Of a stretch of DNA of 13,320 nt, positions 8,128 through 13,320 are shown in pieces; position 1 is the first letter of the stretch; each line of letters opens with the position of its first letter. The DNA comes from Solirubrobacterales bacterium (GTDB lineage Bacteria > Actinomycetota > Thermoleophilia > Solirubrobacterales > Solirubrobacteraceae): assembly GCA_013695395.1 (NCBI GenBank), contig JACDAP010000136.1, positions 1-13,320 of the forward strand, in the 5' to 3' direction. The translations under genes were made by a program, and so were the position numbers. The notes below the pieces were generated by a model. The model saw only the letters and a program-made list of their open reading frames with translations. It was not told the origin of the DNA and searched no databases.

Positions 8128-9420
8128 GTGCCTGTCTCGCTCAAGGACACGCGGTCGGCCGAGCTCTTCGCCCGGGCCGTCCACCGGCTGCCCGGTGGCG
8201 TGAACTCGCCCGTCCGGGCGATGAAGGCGATCGGCCGCGACCCGGTCTTCGTCCAGCGCGCCCAGGGCGCCGAGCTGATCGACGTCGACGGCAACCGCTA
8301 CGTCGACTACGTCTGCTCGTGGGGCCCGCTGATCCACGGGCACGCCCACCCGGAGATCCTGGAGGCCGTTGCTGCGGCGGCCGCTCACGGGACGAGCTTC
8401 GGGGCACCCACCGAGGCCGAGGTGCTGCTCGCCGAGGAGGTCGCCCGCCGTGTCCCGTCCGTCGACATGCTGCGGATGACGTCGAGCGGGACCGAGGCGG
8501 CGATGAGCGTCGTGCGGCTGGCCCGGGCCGCCACCGGCCGGGAGAAGCTCCTGAAGTTCGCGGGCGCTTACCACGGCCATCTCGACGGCCTGCTCGCCGA
8601 CGCCGGCTCCGGCCTCGCGACAGCGGGCCTGCCCGCCTCCCCCGGCGTCCCCGCCGCCGCCACCGCCAACACGATCGTCGTGCCGTGGAACGATCCCCAC
8701 GCCCTCCGCGTCGCCTGCGAGCAGCACGAGTTCGCCGCGCTCCTGGCCGAGCCGTACCCGGCCAACATGGGCCTGGTCCCGCCGGCGTCGGGCTTCCTCG
8801 AGCTGCTCCGGGAGCTCGCCACCGAGAACGGCGCCCTGCTCGTCTTCGACGAGGTCATCACCGGGTTTCGCGTCGCCCCGGGCGGCGCACAGGAGCGCTC
8901 GGGCGTCATCCCGGACCTCACGGCCATGGGCAAGGTGATCGGGGGCGGCCTCCCGGCGGCGGCCTACGGGGGCTCCGAGGCGCTCATGAATCTCGTCGCC
9001 CCCGCGGGCGACGTCTACCAGGCGGGGACCTTGAGCGGGAACCCCCTCGCGGTCGCGGCCGGCCTGGCCACGCTGCGGATGCTCGACGACGACGCCTACC
9101 GCAGGCTCGCCGCCACGACGGAGGCGCTCGCCGACGGGATGCGCGCCGCCGCGGCCGCTGCCGGCGTCCCGGTCCAGGTCGTGAGCGTCCCGGGCCTCTT
9201 CACCACCTTCTTTTCCGCCGAGCCCGTCACCGACTACGCGGGGGCCCGGGCCTGTGACACGGAGGCCTACGGCGCCTGGTGCCGCGCGCTGCTGGCCCGC
9301 GGGGTCTTCCCCCCAGCCGCGCAGTTCGAGGCCTGGTTCCCGTCGCTGGCCCACACCGATGAGCACATCGGCGCGACGCTCGAGGCCGCGGCGGCCGCCT
9401 TCGCCGACATCGCCGGATGA
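8128..9420 (+). CDS. hemL: Glutamate-1-semialdehyde 2,1-aminomutase
   Basis: HemL is a PLP enzyme that converts glutamate-1-semialdehyde to 5-aminolevulinate, so this organism makes its tetrapyrroles by the C5 route. The 430-residue protein is full length. It has the N-terminal 'PGGVNSPVRAMKAIG', the PLP-phosphate loop 'SSGTEAAMS' (119-127), 'GAYHGHLDG' (146-154), the cofactor aspartate in 'FDEVITGFR', the Schiff-base lysine Lys269 in 'MGKVIGGGLP', and 'AGTLSGNPLA'. The usual 'EPVAGNMG' reads 'EPYPANMG' here, a conservative oddity. GTG 8128 is the only start that places the family N-terminus correctly. It lies 5 nt after the AhbAB stop, with no clear Shine-Dalgarno, so coupling is likely. The ATGA overlap at the 3' end links it to the next gene. 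hemA is not in the window. Confidence 0.97.
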   Translation: MPVSLKDTRSAELFARAVHRLPGGVNSPVRAMKAIGRDPVFVQRAQGAELIDVDGNRYVDYVCSWGPLIHGHAHPEILEAVAAAAAHGTSFGAPTEAEVLLAEEVARRVPSVDMLRMTSSGTEAAMSVVRLARAATGREKLLKFAGAYHGHLDGLLADAGSGLATAGLPASPGVPAAATANTIVVPWNDPHALRVACEQHEFAALLAEPYPANMGLVPPASGFLELLRELATENGALLVFDEVITGFRVAPGGAQERSGVIPDLTAMGKVIGGGLPAAAYGGSEALMNLVAPAGDVYQAGTLSGNPLAVAAGLATLRMLDDDAYRRLAATTEALADGMRAAAAAAGVPVQVVSVPGLFTTFFSAEPVTDYAGARACDTEAYGAWCRALLARGVFPPAAQFEAWFPSLAHTDEHIGATLEAAAAAFADIAG

Positions 9421-9941
9421 CGGTTCTCGACCGGCTCGCAGCGCGGCTGCGGGAGGAGGGCGGTCTCGTCGCGGACGTCCTCCTCGAGGCGCCGCAGGGG
9501 CAGGCGACCCACGGAGCGCGGGCCCTCCGGGGCCCGCACGGCGCCGGCCGCGAGGAGGAGCTCGAGCTCGTCGTCGAGGCCGTCCGCGAGGGCTACCTCC
9601 TGCACTACGGGGACTCCCGGCTGCTCGACACGAGCGACGCCGACCTCGCGCTCCTGGCCGGCGACCGGCTCTACGCCCTCGGCCTCGCGCTCCTCGCCGA
9701 CGCCGGCGACCTGGCCTCGGTGGCCGAGCTCTCCGACGTCATAACGCTCGCCGCCGCCGCCCATGCCCGTGCGCAGCCGAGCCTGGCCGACGCCGTCTGG
9801 GCGGCAGGTTCCGAGGCCGTCGGCGCGGGTCCGCTACCAGGCCACGCGGACGCCAAAGCGGCTGCACGGCGGGGCGATCCCGGTGCCGAGGCCGCCCTGC
9901 GAGCCGTCGCGCGCCAGCTTTCCTGTGATGTGGCGCCGTGA
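9417..9941 (+). CDS. Conserved-looking helical protein of unknown function after hemL
   Basis: I do not recognise this 174-residue protein with confidence. It starts in an ATGA overlap with hemL, and its codon use matches its neighbours, so it is very likely a real gene in the heme operon. It is almost entirely predicted helix, rich in Ala, Leu, Asp and Arg, with no signal peptide or membrane segment. The stretch at about 76-115 ('DLALLAGDRLYALGLALLAD' and following) looks like the second-helix region of polyprenyl diphosphate synthases and of the small HepS subunit of heptaprenyl diphosphate synthase ('vLvGDyL.s....ll'). However, the Asp-rich DDxxD motif is absent. The C-terminal third has 'GPLPGHADAKAAARRGDPGA', which I cannot place. 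A helper subunit for the polyprenyl synthase at the right edge of the window is one possibility, at low confidence. Confidence 0.7.
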   Translation: MTVLDRLAARLREEGGLVADVLLEAPQGQATHGARALRGPHGAGREEELELVVEAVREGYLLHYGDSRLLDTSDADLALLAGDRLYALGLALLADAGDLASVAELSDVITLAAAAHARAQPSLADAVWAAGSEAVGAGPLPGHADAKAAARRGDPGAEAALRAVARQLSCDVAP

Positions 9942-10043
9942 AGCCCGCGATCGGCGGCCTGGGTGCATGCCGCCTCTATCGTTCATCCGACGCTAAGGTT
10001 CCGTGCCTCACCGGAGCCGCGTCCCCCTCGTAGGAGCCAGTTC
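9942..10043 (+). promoter_or_regulatory. Intergenic region with candidate promoter of the Rieske/cytochrome b operon
   Basis: This 102-bp gap is the largest in the window and the obvious place for a new promoter. Two TANNNT hexamers are visible: TATCGT at 9977-9982 and TAAGGT at 9994-9999. Neither has a good -35 partner at 16-18 bp. The second would give a leader of about 40 nt containing the clear ribosome-binding site at 10031-10036. No strong hairpin followed by a T-run is visible, so I see no intrinsic terminator for the upstream heme operon, and read-through remains possible. Confidence 0.35.
10031..10036 (+). promoter_or_regulatory. Shine-Dalgarno that fixes the Rieske start
   Basis: TAGGAG lies seven bases before GTG 10044. 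This decides the start of the Rieske gene against GTG/ATG-type codons further upstream in the same frame, which have no ribosome-binding site and would add a leader encoded in the promoter gap. Confidence 0.7.
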
Positions 10044-10718
10044 GTGCCTGATCGTCACCAGACCAAGAGCAAGTACACGACCGACCGGCGGATCCCCGGC
10101 GCCTTCGAGGGCGAGACGGTCTCCCGGCGCCGCTTCATGACCGCCAGCGCCCACACCGCCGGCGGCGTGGCCGCGATGGCCTTCGTGCTTCCCTCCCTCG
10201 CCTTCGCCATGGGTCCGATCTTCGAGGAGCAGGACCAGCCCTGGCAGGACGTCGGGTCGACCGACGAGTTCGATACGGAGACCTACGTCCCGAAGACGAT
10301 CACGATCGCCTCAGGCGTCGGCGAGGCGGGGAAGTCCACCGTCTACATGCGCAAGTACGACCCGCAGGTCGATGTCGAGCCGAAGGATCAGTACAACGAC
10401 TTCATCGCGCTCTCCACGCGGTGCATGCACCTCGGCTGCCCGATCCGCTTCGTCCCCGCGGCGGGCCGCTTCATCTGCCCGTGTCACGGCGGCGTCTACA
10501 ACTTCCGCGGCGAGGTCGACGGCGGGCCGCCCGTGCGGCCGCTCGATCGCTTCTACACCCGCGTGACCTCCGGCGGCCGGGTCGAGGTCGGCCGGCGCTT
10601 CTCCGTCAACAGCGAGATCGAGCGCTTCTCGCCGCGCGATCCCGGTGCGCCGCTCGACGGGATCGGTCAGTACCTCTATCCGTCTCGACCGTCCATCCGG
10701 AAGCTCCCGAACACCTAA
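10044..10718 (+). CDS. qcrA: Rieske iron-sulfur subunit of menaquinol:cytochrome c reductase
   Basis: This 224-residue protein carries the [2Fe-2S] Rieske domain. 'CMHLGCP' at 127-133 and 'CPCHGG' at 145-150 supply ligands Cys127, His129, Cys145 and His148, with Cys132 and Cys147 as the stabilising disulfide. Residues 27-32 (SRRRFM) are a twin-arginine motif followed by a hydrophobic helix (about 36-58). The folded cluster domain is therefore probably exported by Tat and stays anchored by this one helix, as in Bacillus QcrA and plastid PetC, not by the three helices of mycobacterial QcrA. It takes electrons from menaquinol at the outer quinol site and passes them to cytochrome c. The GTG start is set by TAGGAG seven bases upstream. 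Genes for the other two subunits follow. Confidence 0.94.
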   Translation: MPDRHQTKSKYTTDRRIPGAFEGETVSRRRFMTASAHTAGGVAAMAFVLPSLAFAMGPIFEEQDQPWQDVGSTDEFDTETYVPKTITIASGVGEAGKSTVYMRKYDPQVDVEPKDQYNDFIALSTRCMHLGCPIRFVPAAGRFICPCHGGVYNFRGEVDGGPPVRPLDRFYTRVTSGGRVEVGRRFSVNSEIERFSPRDPGAPLDGIGQYLYPSRPSIRKLPNT

Positions 10719-10722
10719 GGAG
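10717..10722 (+). promoter_or_regulatory. Strong Shine-Dalgarno in front of a 16-codon ORF
   Basis: AAGGAG overlaps the Rieske TAA stop and lies seven bases before ATG 10730. It is one of the best ribosome-binding sites in the window, yet it points at a tiny ORF and not at cytochrome b, whose own ATG at 10780 has only a weak purine stretch upstream. Confidence 0.6.
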
Positions 10723-10729
10723 TGCGTTG

Positions 10730-10780
10730 ATGAATCCGTGCACCCGCTATCCATCAACACACTTCAGGCGACCTGACTGA
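10730..10780 (+). CDS. Putative 16-residue leader ORF coupled to cytochrome b
   Basis: The short frame starts at ATG 10730 seven bases after AAGGAG and encodes MNPCTRYPSTHFRRPD. Its TGA at 10778-10780 shares its A with the ATG of cytochrome b (TGATG), so ribosomes ending here could restart on that gene. Seven of its 16 codons end in A or T (AAT, TAT, CCA, TCA, ACA, CGA, CCT), and AGG is also present. This is unlike the GC-ending codons around it, so it may be a translational leader and not a functional peptide. It could also be chance, with the AT-rich bases serving as an internal promoter. Confidence 0.35.
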   Translation: MNPCTRYPSTHFRRPD

Positions 10781-11577
10781 TGCCGAAGCTCAAGCTCCCC
10801 GCTCCTCCGATCCCGCTGCCCAAGCCGCTGCCGAAGCGGCCGGGTGCTCCCAGGCAGACGCCGGTGGAGACCGCCACCGAGGCGGGCATCTCCGCCGTCG
10901 ACTGGGTCGACGAGCGCACCTCGCTCTCGGGCGCCGCGCGCTGGATGATGTTCCGCAAGGTCCCGCGCGGCACCAACTGGTTCTACACGCTGGGCTCCTC
11001 GACCATGTTCGCGTTCCTCTCGCAGGCCGTGACCGGCGTCTTCCTGGCGATGTACTACCGGCCGGATGCCGCGGGTGGAGCCTACGAGTCGATCCGCTAC
11101 ATCAACAACGAGGTCTTCCTCGGCGAGTTCGTCCACGGAATGCACAAGTGGGGCTCGTCGGTGATGGTGATCCTGATCTTCCTGCACATGGCCAGGACGT
11201 TCTTCTTCGGTGCGTACAAGTACCCGCGCGAGCTGAACTGGGGCATCGGCGTCGCGCTCTTGATCCTCACCATGGCGATGTCCTTCACCGGCTACCTGCT
11301 GCCCTTCGATCAGCGCTCCTACTGGGCGACGATCGTCGGCGTGAACATCAACGGCACGGGCCCGCTCGTCGGTCCCTACCTCTCGGACTTCCTGCGGGCG
11401 GGCCCTGAGTTCGGTGCCACCACGCTCTCGCGCTTCTACGCGATCCACATGCTGCTGATCCCGGGGATCATGGCCGCCCTGATCGGCGCGCACCTGTACC
11501 TCGTCGCCAAGCTCGGGACGACCGCACCGCCCTGGCTCAAGCCGAGCGACCCGGTCAAGAAGGAGGAGAAGGCGTGA
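10780..11577 (+). CDS. qcrB: Cytochrome b6-type subunit of menaquinol:cytochrome c reductase
   Basis: This 265-residue protein is the N-terminal four-helix half of a split cytochrome b, as in b6f and Bacillus QcrB. The heme-ligand pairs are His122/His136 ('MHKWGSSVMVILIFLHMAR') and His223/His238 ('AIHMLLIPG...GAHLYLV'). The 15-residue step of the second pair is the b6 spacing, one more than in bc1-type cytochrome b. 'QAVTGVFLAMYYRP' and 'GYLLPFDQRSYWA' are further family markers. At the position of the cysteine that anchors heme c_i in b6 and Bacillus QcrB ('FYC.GG') the protein has Thr70 ('FYTLGS'). The first 25 residues form an unusual Lys/Pro-rich cytoplasmic tail. The ATG overlaps the stop of the preceding 16-codon ORF. 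The next gene overlaps as GTGA. Confidence 0.95.
   Translation: MPKLKLPAPPIPLPKPLPKRPGAPRQTPVETATEAGISAVDWVDERTSLSGAARWMMFRKVPRGTNWFYTLGSSTMFAFLSQAVTGVFLAMYYRPDAAGGAYESIRYINNEVFLGEFVHGMHKWGSSVMVILIFLHMARTFFFGAYKYPRELNWGIGVALLILTMAMSFTGYLLPFDQRSYWATIVGVNINGTGPLVGPYLSDFLRAGPEFGATTLSRFYAIHMLLIPGIMAALIGAHLYLVAKLGTTAPPWLKPSDPVKKEEKA
11561..11566 (+). promoter_or_regulatory. Shine-Dalgarno for the subunit IV/cytochrome c gene
   Basis: AGGAGG lies seven bases before GTG 11574, inside the Lys/Glu-rich 3' end of the cytochrome b gene. It supports the overlapping GTG start over any later codon. Confidence 0.65.
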
Positions 11578-12323
11578 ACAAGCAGGAGAAGGAGTCCTAC
11601 CTCCGCGAGTACGCCCTGATGAAGCAGGAGGGCAAGCCGTTCTTCCCGTACGCGGTGGCCAAGGACGGAGCGATGGCCGCCGTGGTCATGCTCTCGATCA
11701 TCCTCATGTCGCTGTTCCTTGGTGCTGAGCTCGGCCCGAAGGCCGATCCGACGACGACGACCTACACGCCCCGCCCGGAGTGGTACTTCTTCTTCCTCTT
11801 CGAGCTGCTGAAGGTCATCAAGCCCGCGGAGCTCGTCCAGCTCGCCACCATCGGCGTGCCGACGATCTGCATGATCCTGCTGTTCCTGCTGCCGTTCTAC
11901 GACCGCAGCCCGGAGCGTCGCCCCGAGCGCCGTCCGATCGCCACCACCGCCGGCATCTTCACGATCTGCGCGATGGGGTACCTCACGTACCTGGGGGCGC
12001 ACGCGGGTCCGCCGACGCAGATCGACATGGAGACGCCGCCGGCACTCGTCGCCCAGGGCGGTGAGAAGCTCGAGCAGTTCGAGGCGGGCAAGCAGGTCGT
12101 CACGCAGTCCGGCTGTGCCGCGTGCCACAAGTTCGGTGAGAACGGCAACGACGGGCCGGGCCCCGATCTGACCGATATCGCCGCGCGGCTTCCCGAGCAG
12201 GCGATCGCGCGGACCCTGATCAACCCGACCGCCCCCATGCCCTCGTTCCAGAACCTTCAGGAGGAGGAACCGGAGAAGTTCGACGCCATGGTGATGTACC
12301 TCTCCCAGCTCAAGGGCGAATGA
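11574..12323 (+). CDS. qcrC: Cytochrome b subunit IV fused to cytochrome c (menaquinol:cytochrome c reductase)
   Basis: This 249-residue protein joins two functions. Residues 1-143 are the three-helix subunit IV half of cytochrome b (helices about 30-52, 86-108 and 122-143) with the quinol-site motif PEWYFFFLFELLK at 68-80. After a short outer linker, residues about 163-249 form a class I cytochrome c domain. Heme attaches covalently at CAACH (181-185), 'GPGPDLTDIAARL' follows, and Met222 in 'APMPSF' is the probable sixth ligand. This matches Bacillus QcrC, in which the cytochrome c domain takes electrons from the Rieske cluster. GTG 11574 overlaps the cytochrome b stop (GTGA) and has AGGAGG upstream. 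The ubiE gene overlaps the end as ATGA. Rieske, b6 and this fusion together form a complete complex. Confidence 0.94.
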   Translation: MNKQEKESYLREYALMKQEGKPFFPYAVAKDGAMAAVVMLSIILMSLFLGAELGPKADPTTTTYTPRPEWYFFFLFELLKVIKPAELVQLATIGVPTICMILLFLLPFYDRSPERRPERRPIATTAGIFTICAMGYLTYLGAHAGPPTQIDMETPPALVAQGGEKLEQFEAGKQVVTQSGCAACHKFGENGNDGPGPDLTDIAARLPEQAIARTLINPTAPMPSFQNLQEEEPEKFDAMVMYLSQLKGE

Positions 12324-13078
12324 CACCGATCGCCGGGGCCGCCGAGCGCGGTCCCAGCAGCCACGCGGCGGCATCCGGCACGCTGGAGGAGCCGCAGGTC
12401 CGGGCGATGTTCGACCGGATCGCCAAGGTCTATGACGTCATGAACTCCGTCATGACGGCGGGGCTGCACCACCGGTGGCGTGAACGCGCGATGGACCTGG
12501 CCGCCGTGGGGCCGGGCAGCAAGGTGCTCGACGTCGCCACCGGGACCGGCGATCTCGCCATCGAGGCCGCGCGCCGGGTCGGCCCGACCGGGGAGGTCAT
12601 CGGCTCGGACTTCTCCGAGGAGATGCTCGCGGGCGCACGTCGCAAGCAGACCCCGATCCCGATCCCGTTCGAATGGGGCAACGCCCTCGAGCTCGGTTAC
12701 GAGACCGACCGCTTCGACGCCGCCACCGTCGGCTTCGGCGCGCGGAACTTCTCCGATCTCGATCAGGGCCTCCGCGAGATGACCCGCGTGGTCAAGCCCG
12801 GCGGACGGGTCGTCGTGCTCGAGATCACCACGCCGCAGAAGCCGCCGCTCTCCACGTTCTACGAGGCGTGGTTCGACAAGCTCGTCCCGCTGCTCGGCCG
12901 CTTCGACGAGGCCTACACGTATCTGCCCGCGTCCGTCAAGCGCTTCCCCGGCCCGCACGACCTCGCGGCGAAGCTCGCGGGAGCCGGGCTCGAGCACGTC
13001 CGGTACCTGGTGACCGCCGGCGGGATCATCGCGATCCACGTCGGCGAGAAGCCCGCCCCCGCCGGAGGCCCGGGCTGA
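12320..13078 (+). CDS. ubiE: Demethylmenaquinone methyltransferase (UbiE/MenG family)
   Basis: This 252-residue SAM-dependent enzyme should carry out the last step of menaquinone synthesis, C-methylation of demethylmenaquinone. Family features in order are 'MFDRIAKVYDVMNSVMTAGLHHRWR' (30-54), the SAM loop 'VLDVATGTGDLA' (69-80), the acidic 'GSDFSEEML', the UbiE signature 'VGFGARNFSDLDQGLREMTRVVKPGG' (137-162) and 'EAYTYLPASVKRFP' (197-210). The usual 'GDAe.LPF' after the third strand is changed to 'WGNALELGY', and a short PIPIPF stretch precedes it, coded by repeated CCGATC units. The ATG overlaps the stop of the cytochrome fusion gene (ATGA), so the methyltransferase is made from the same message as the complex that uses menaquinol. 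UbiE proteins also act on ubiquinone precursors, but the context favours menaquinone. Confidence 0.93.
   Translation: MTPIAGAAERGPSSHAAASGTLEEPQVRAMFDRIAKVYDVMNSVMTAGLHHRWRERAMDLAAVGPGSKVLDVATGTGDLAIEAARRVGPTGEVIGSDFSEEMLAGARRKQTPIPIPFEWGNALELGYETDRFDAATVGFGARNFSDLDQGLREMTRVVKPGGRVVVLEITTPQKPPLSTFYEAWFDKLVPLLGRFDEAYTYLPASVKRFPGPHDLAAKLAGAGLEHVRYLVTAGGIIAIHVGEKPAPAGGPG
13064..13068 (+). promoter_or_regulatory. Shine-Dalgarno-like GGAGG before the polyprenyl synthase gene
   Basis: GGAGG lies at the end of ubiE, six bases before a CTG at 13075 that overlaps the ubiE stop as CTGA. It is 36 bases before GTG 13105, too far to serve that codon directly. It therefore bears on which start the polyprenyl synthase uses. 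Confidence 0.35.
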
Positions 13079-13104
13079 CCGCCGCGCCCGAGGCGGCGCC
13101 GATC

Positions 13105-13320
13105 GTGGCTGCCGCGGGTCCGTGGGTCCCCGGGCTGCTGGCCGCGGTGGAGGCCCGGCTCGCCGAGATCGGTGCGGGCCACGGCGAGCCGCTCACGACC
13201 CACGCCGGCGCCACGATCGCCGCAGGCGGCAAGCGCCTGCGGCCGCTGCTCGTCCTGGTCGCGGCCGGTGCCGAGCCGGAGGACCCCGCCGGCCTCATCC
13301 GCGCTGGGGTGGCCGTCGAG
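13105..13320 (+). CDS. Polyprenyl diphosphate synthase, N-terminal part (3' end outside window)
   Basis: The reading frame runs off the right edge after 72 codons from GTG 13105. It contains the family N-terminus 'AGATIAAGGKRLRPLLVLVAA', in which GGKRLRP binds the isopentenyl diphosphate. The DDxxD motifs would come later and are not visible. Such trans-prenyl synthases build the C30-C50 isoprenoid tail of menaquinone in the cytoplasm, which agrees with its position just after ubiE. GTG 13105 is the first standard start in frame after the ubiE stop, but its ribosome-binding site is weak. A CTG at 13075, overlapping the ubiE stop and six bases after GGAGG, would add ten residues. Chain length cannot be judged from this piece. 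Confidence 0.85.
   Translation, partial: MAAAGPWVPGLLAAVEARLAEIGAGHGEPLTTHAGATIAAGGKRLRPLLVLVAAGAEPEDPAGLIRAGVAVE

Noticed and set aside
8119..9366. Minus-strand open frame of 415 codons opposite hemL
   Set aside because: It lies wholly within hemL, has low-complexity Gly/Arg/Glu-rich translation and no recognisable motifs. It is a codon-bias artefact.
12651..12667. Short CCGATC repeat in ubiE as a repeat feature
   Set aside because: Two to three copies of a six-base unit that simply encode Pro-Ile pairs. No evidence of an expandable or functional repeat.

Overview
The window is a gene-dense, very GC-rich stretch with GC-dominated third codon positions, many GTG starts and stop/start overlaps of the ATGA or GTGA type. 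Together with menaquinone genes, a Rieske/b6-type quinol:cytochrome c reductase and a fused AhbA/AhbB-like protein inside a heme operon, this suggests an actinobacterium, probably of the Thermoleophilia/Solirubrobacterales type. That placement is inferred from gene content and protein style, not from a marker gene. No RNA genes, insertion sequences, CRISPR arrays or long repeats were seen, and no gap between genes reaches 300 bases.

Region 1 (1-2596, + strand) concerns the cell envelope. It holds the 3' end of a phosphodiesterase/alkaline-phosphatase-superfamily gene, a GtrA-family membrane protein, and a large GT-C/GT87-like membrane protein with a signal peptide and a small N-terminal extracytoplasmic domain. 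The genes overlap by 4 nt at each junction, so they probably form one operon. Region 2 (2536-3348, - strand) is a YmdB/TIGR00282 metallophosphoesterase. It converges on and overlaps the membrane glycosyltransferase gene by 61 bp, and it diverges from the next operon across only 26 bp.

Region 3 (3375-6002, + strand) is an ABC exporter pair (ATPase and ABC-2 permease) followed by a RimJ/RimL-like acetyltransferase, all tightly packed. Region 4 (6051-9941, + strand) is a heme operon: hemB, a fused tandem AhbA/AhbB-like (siroheme decarboxylase/Lrp-AsnC fold) protein, hemL, and a small unidentified helical protein. hemB has a -10-like hexamer six bases before its ATG, as expected for a leaderless mRNA.

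Region 5 (10044 to the right edge, + strand) is a respiratory operon. It contains a Rieske protein, a possible 16-codon leader ORF, a b6-type cytochrome b, a subunit-IV/cytochrome c fusion, the menaquinone methyltransferase ubiE/menG and the start of a polyprenyl diphosphate synthase. The operon thus combines a menaquinol:cytochrome c reductase with two enzymes that would make its substrate, directly downstream of genes for its heme cofactor. The points most worth a second look are the AhbAB fusion in an otherwise ordinary heme operon, the Thr in place of the heme c_i cysteine in cytochrome b, the SD-led 16-codon ORF coupled to cytochrome b, and the hypothetical protein after hemL.
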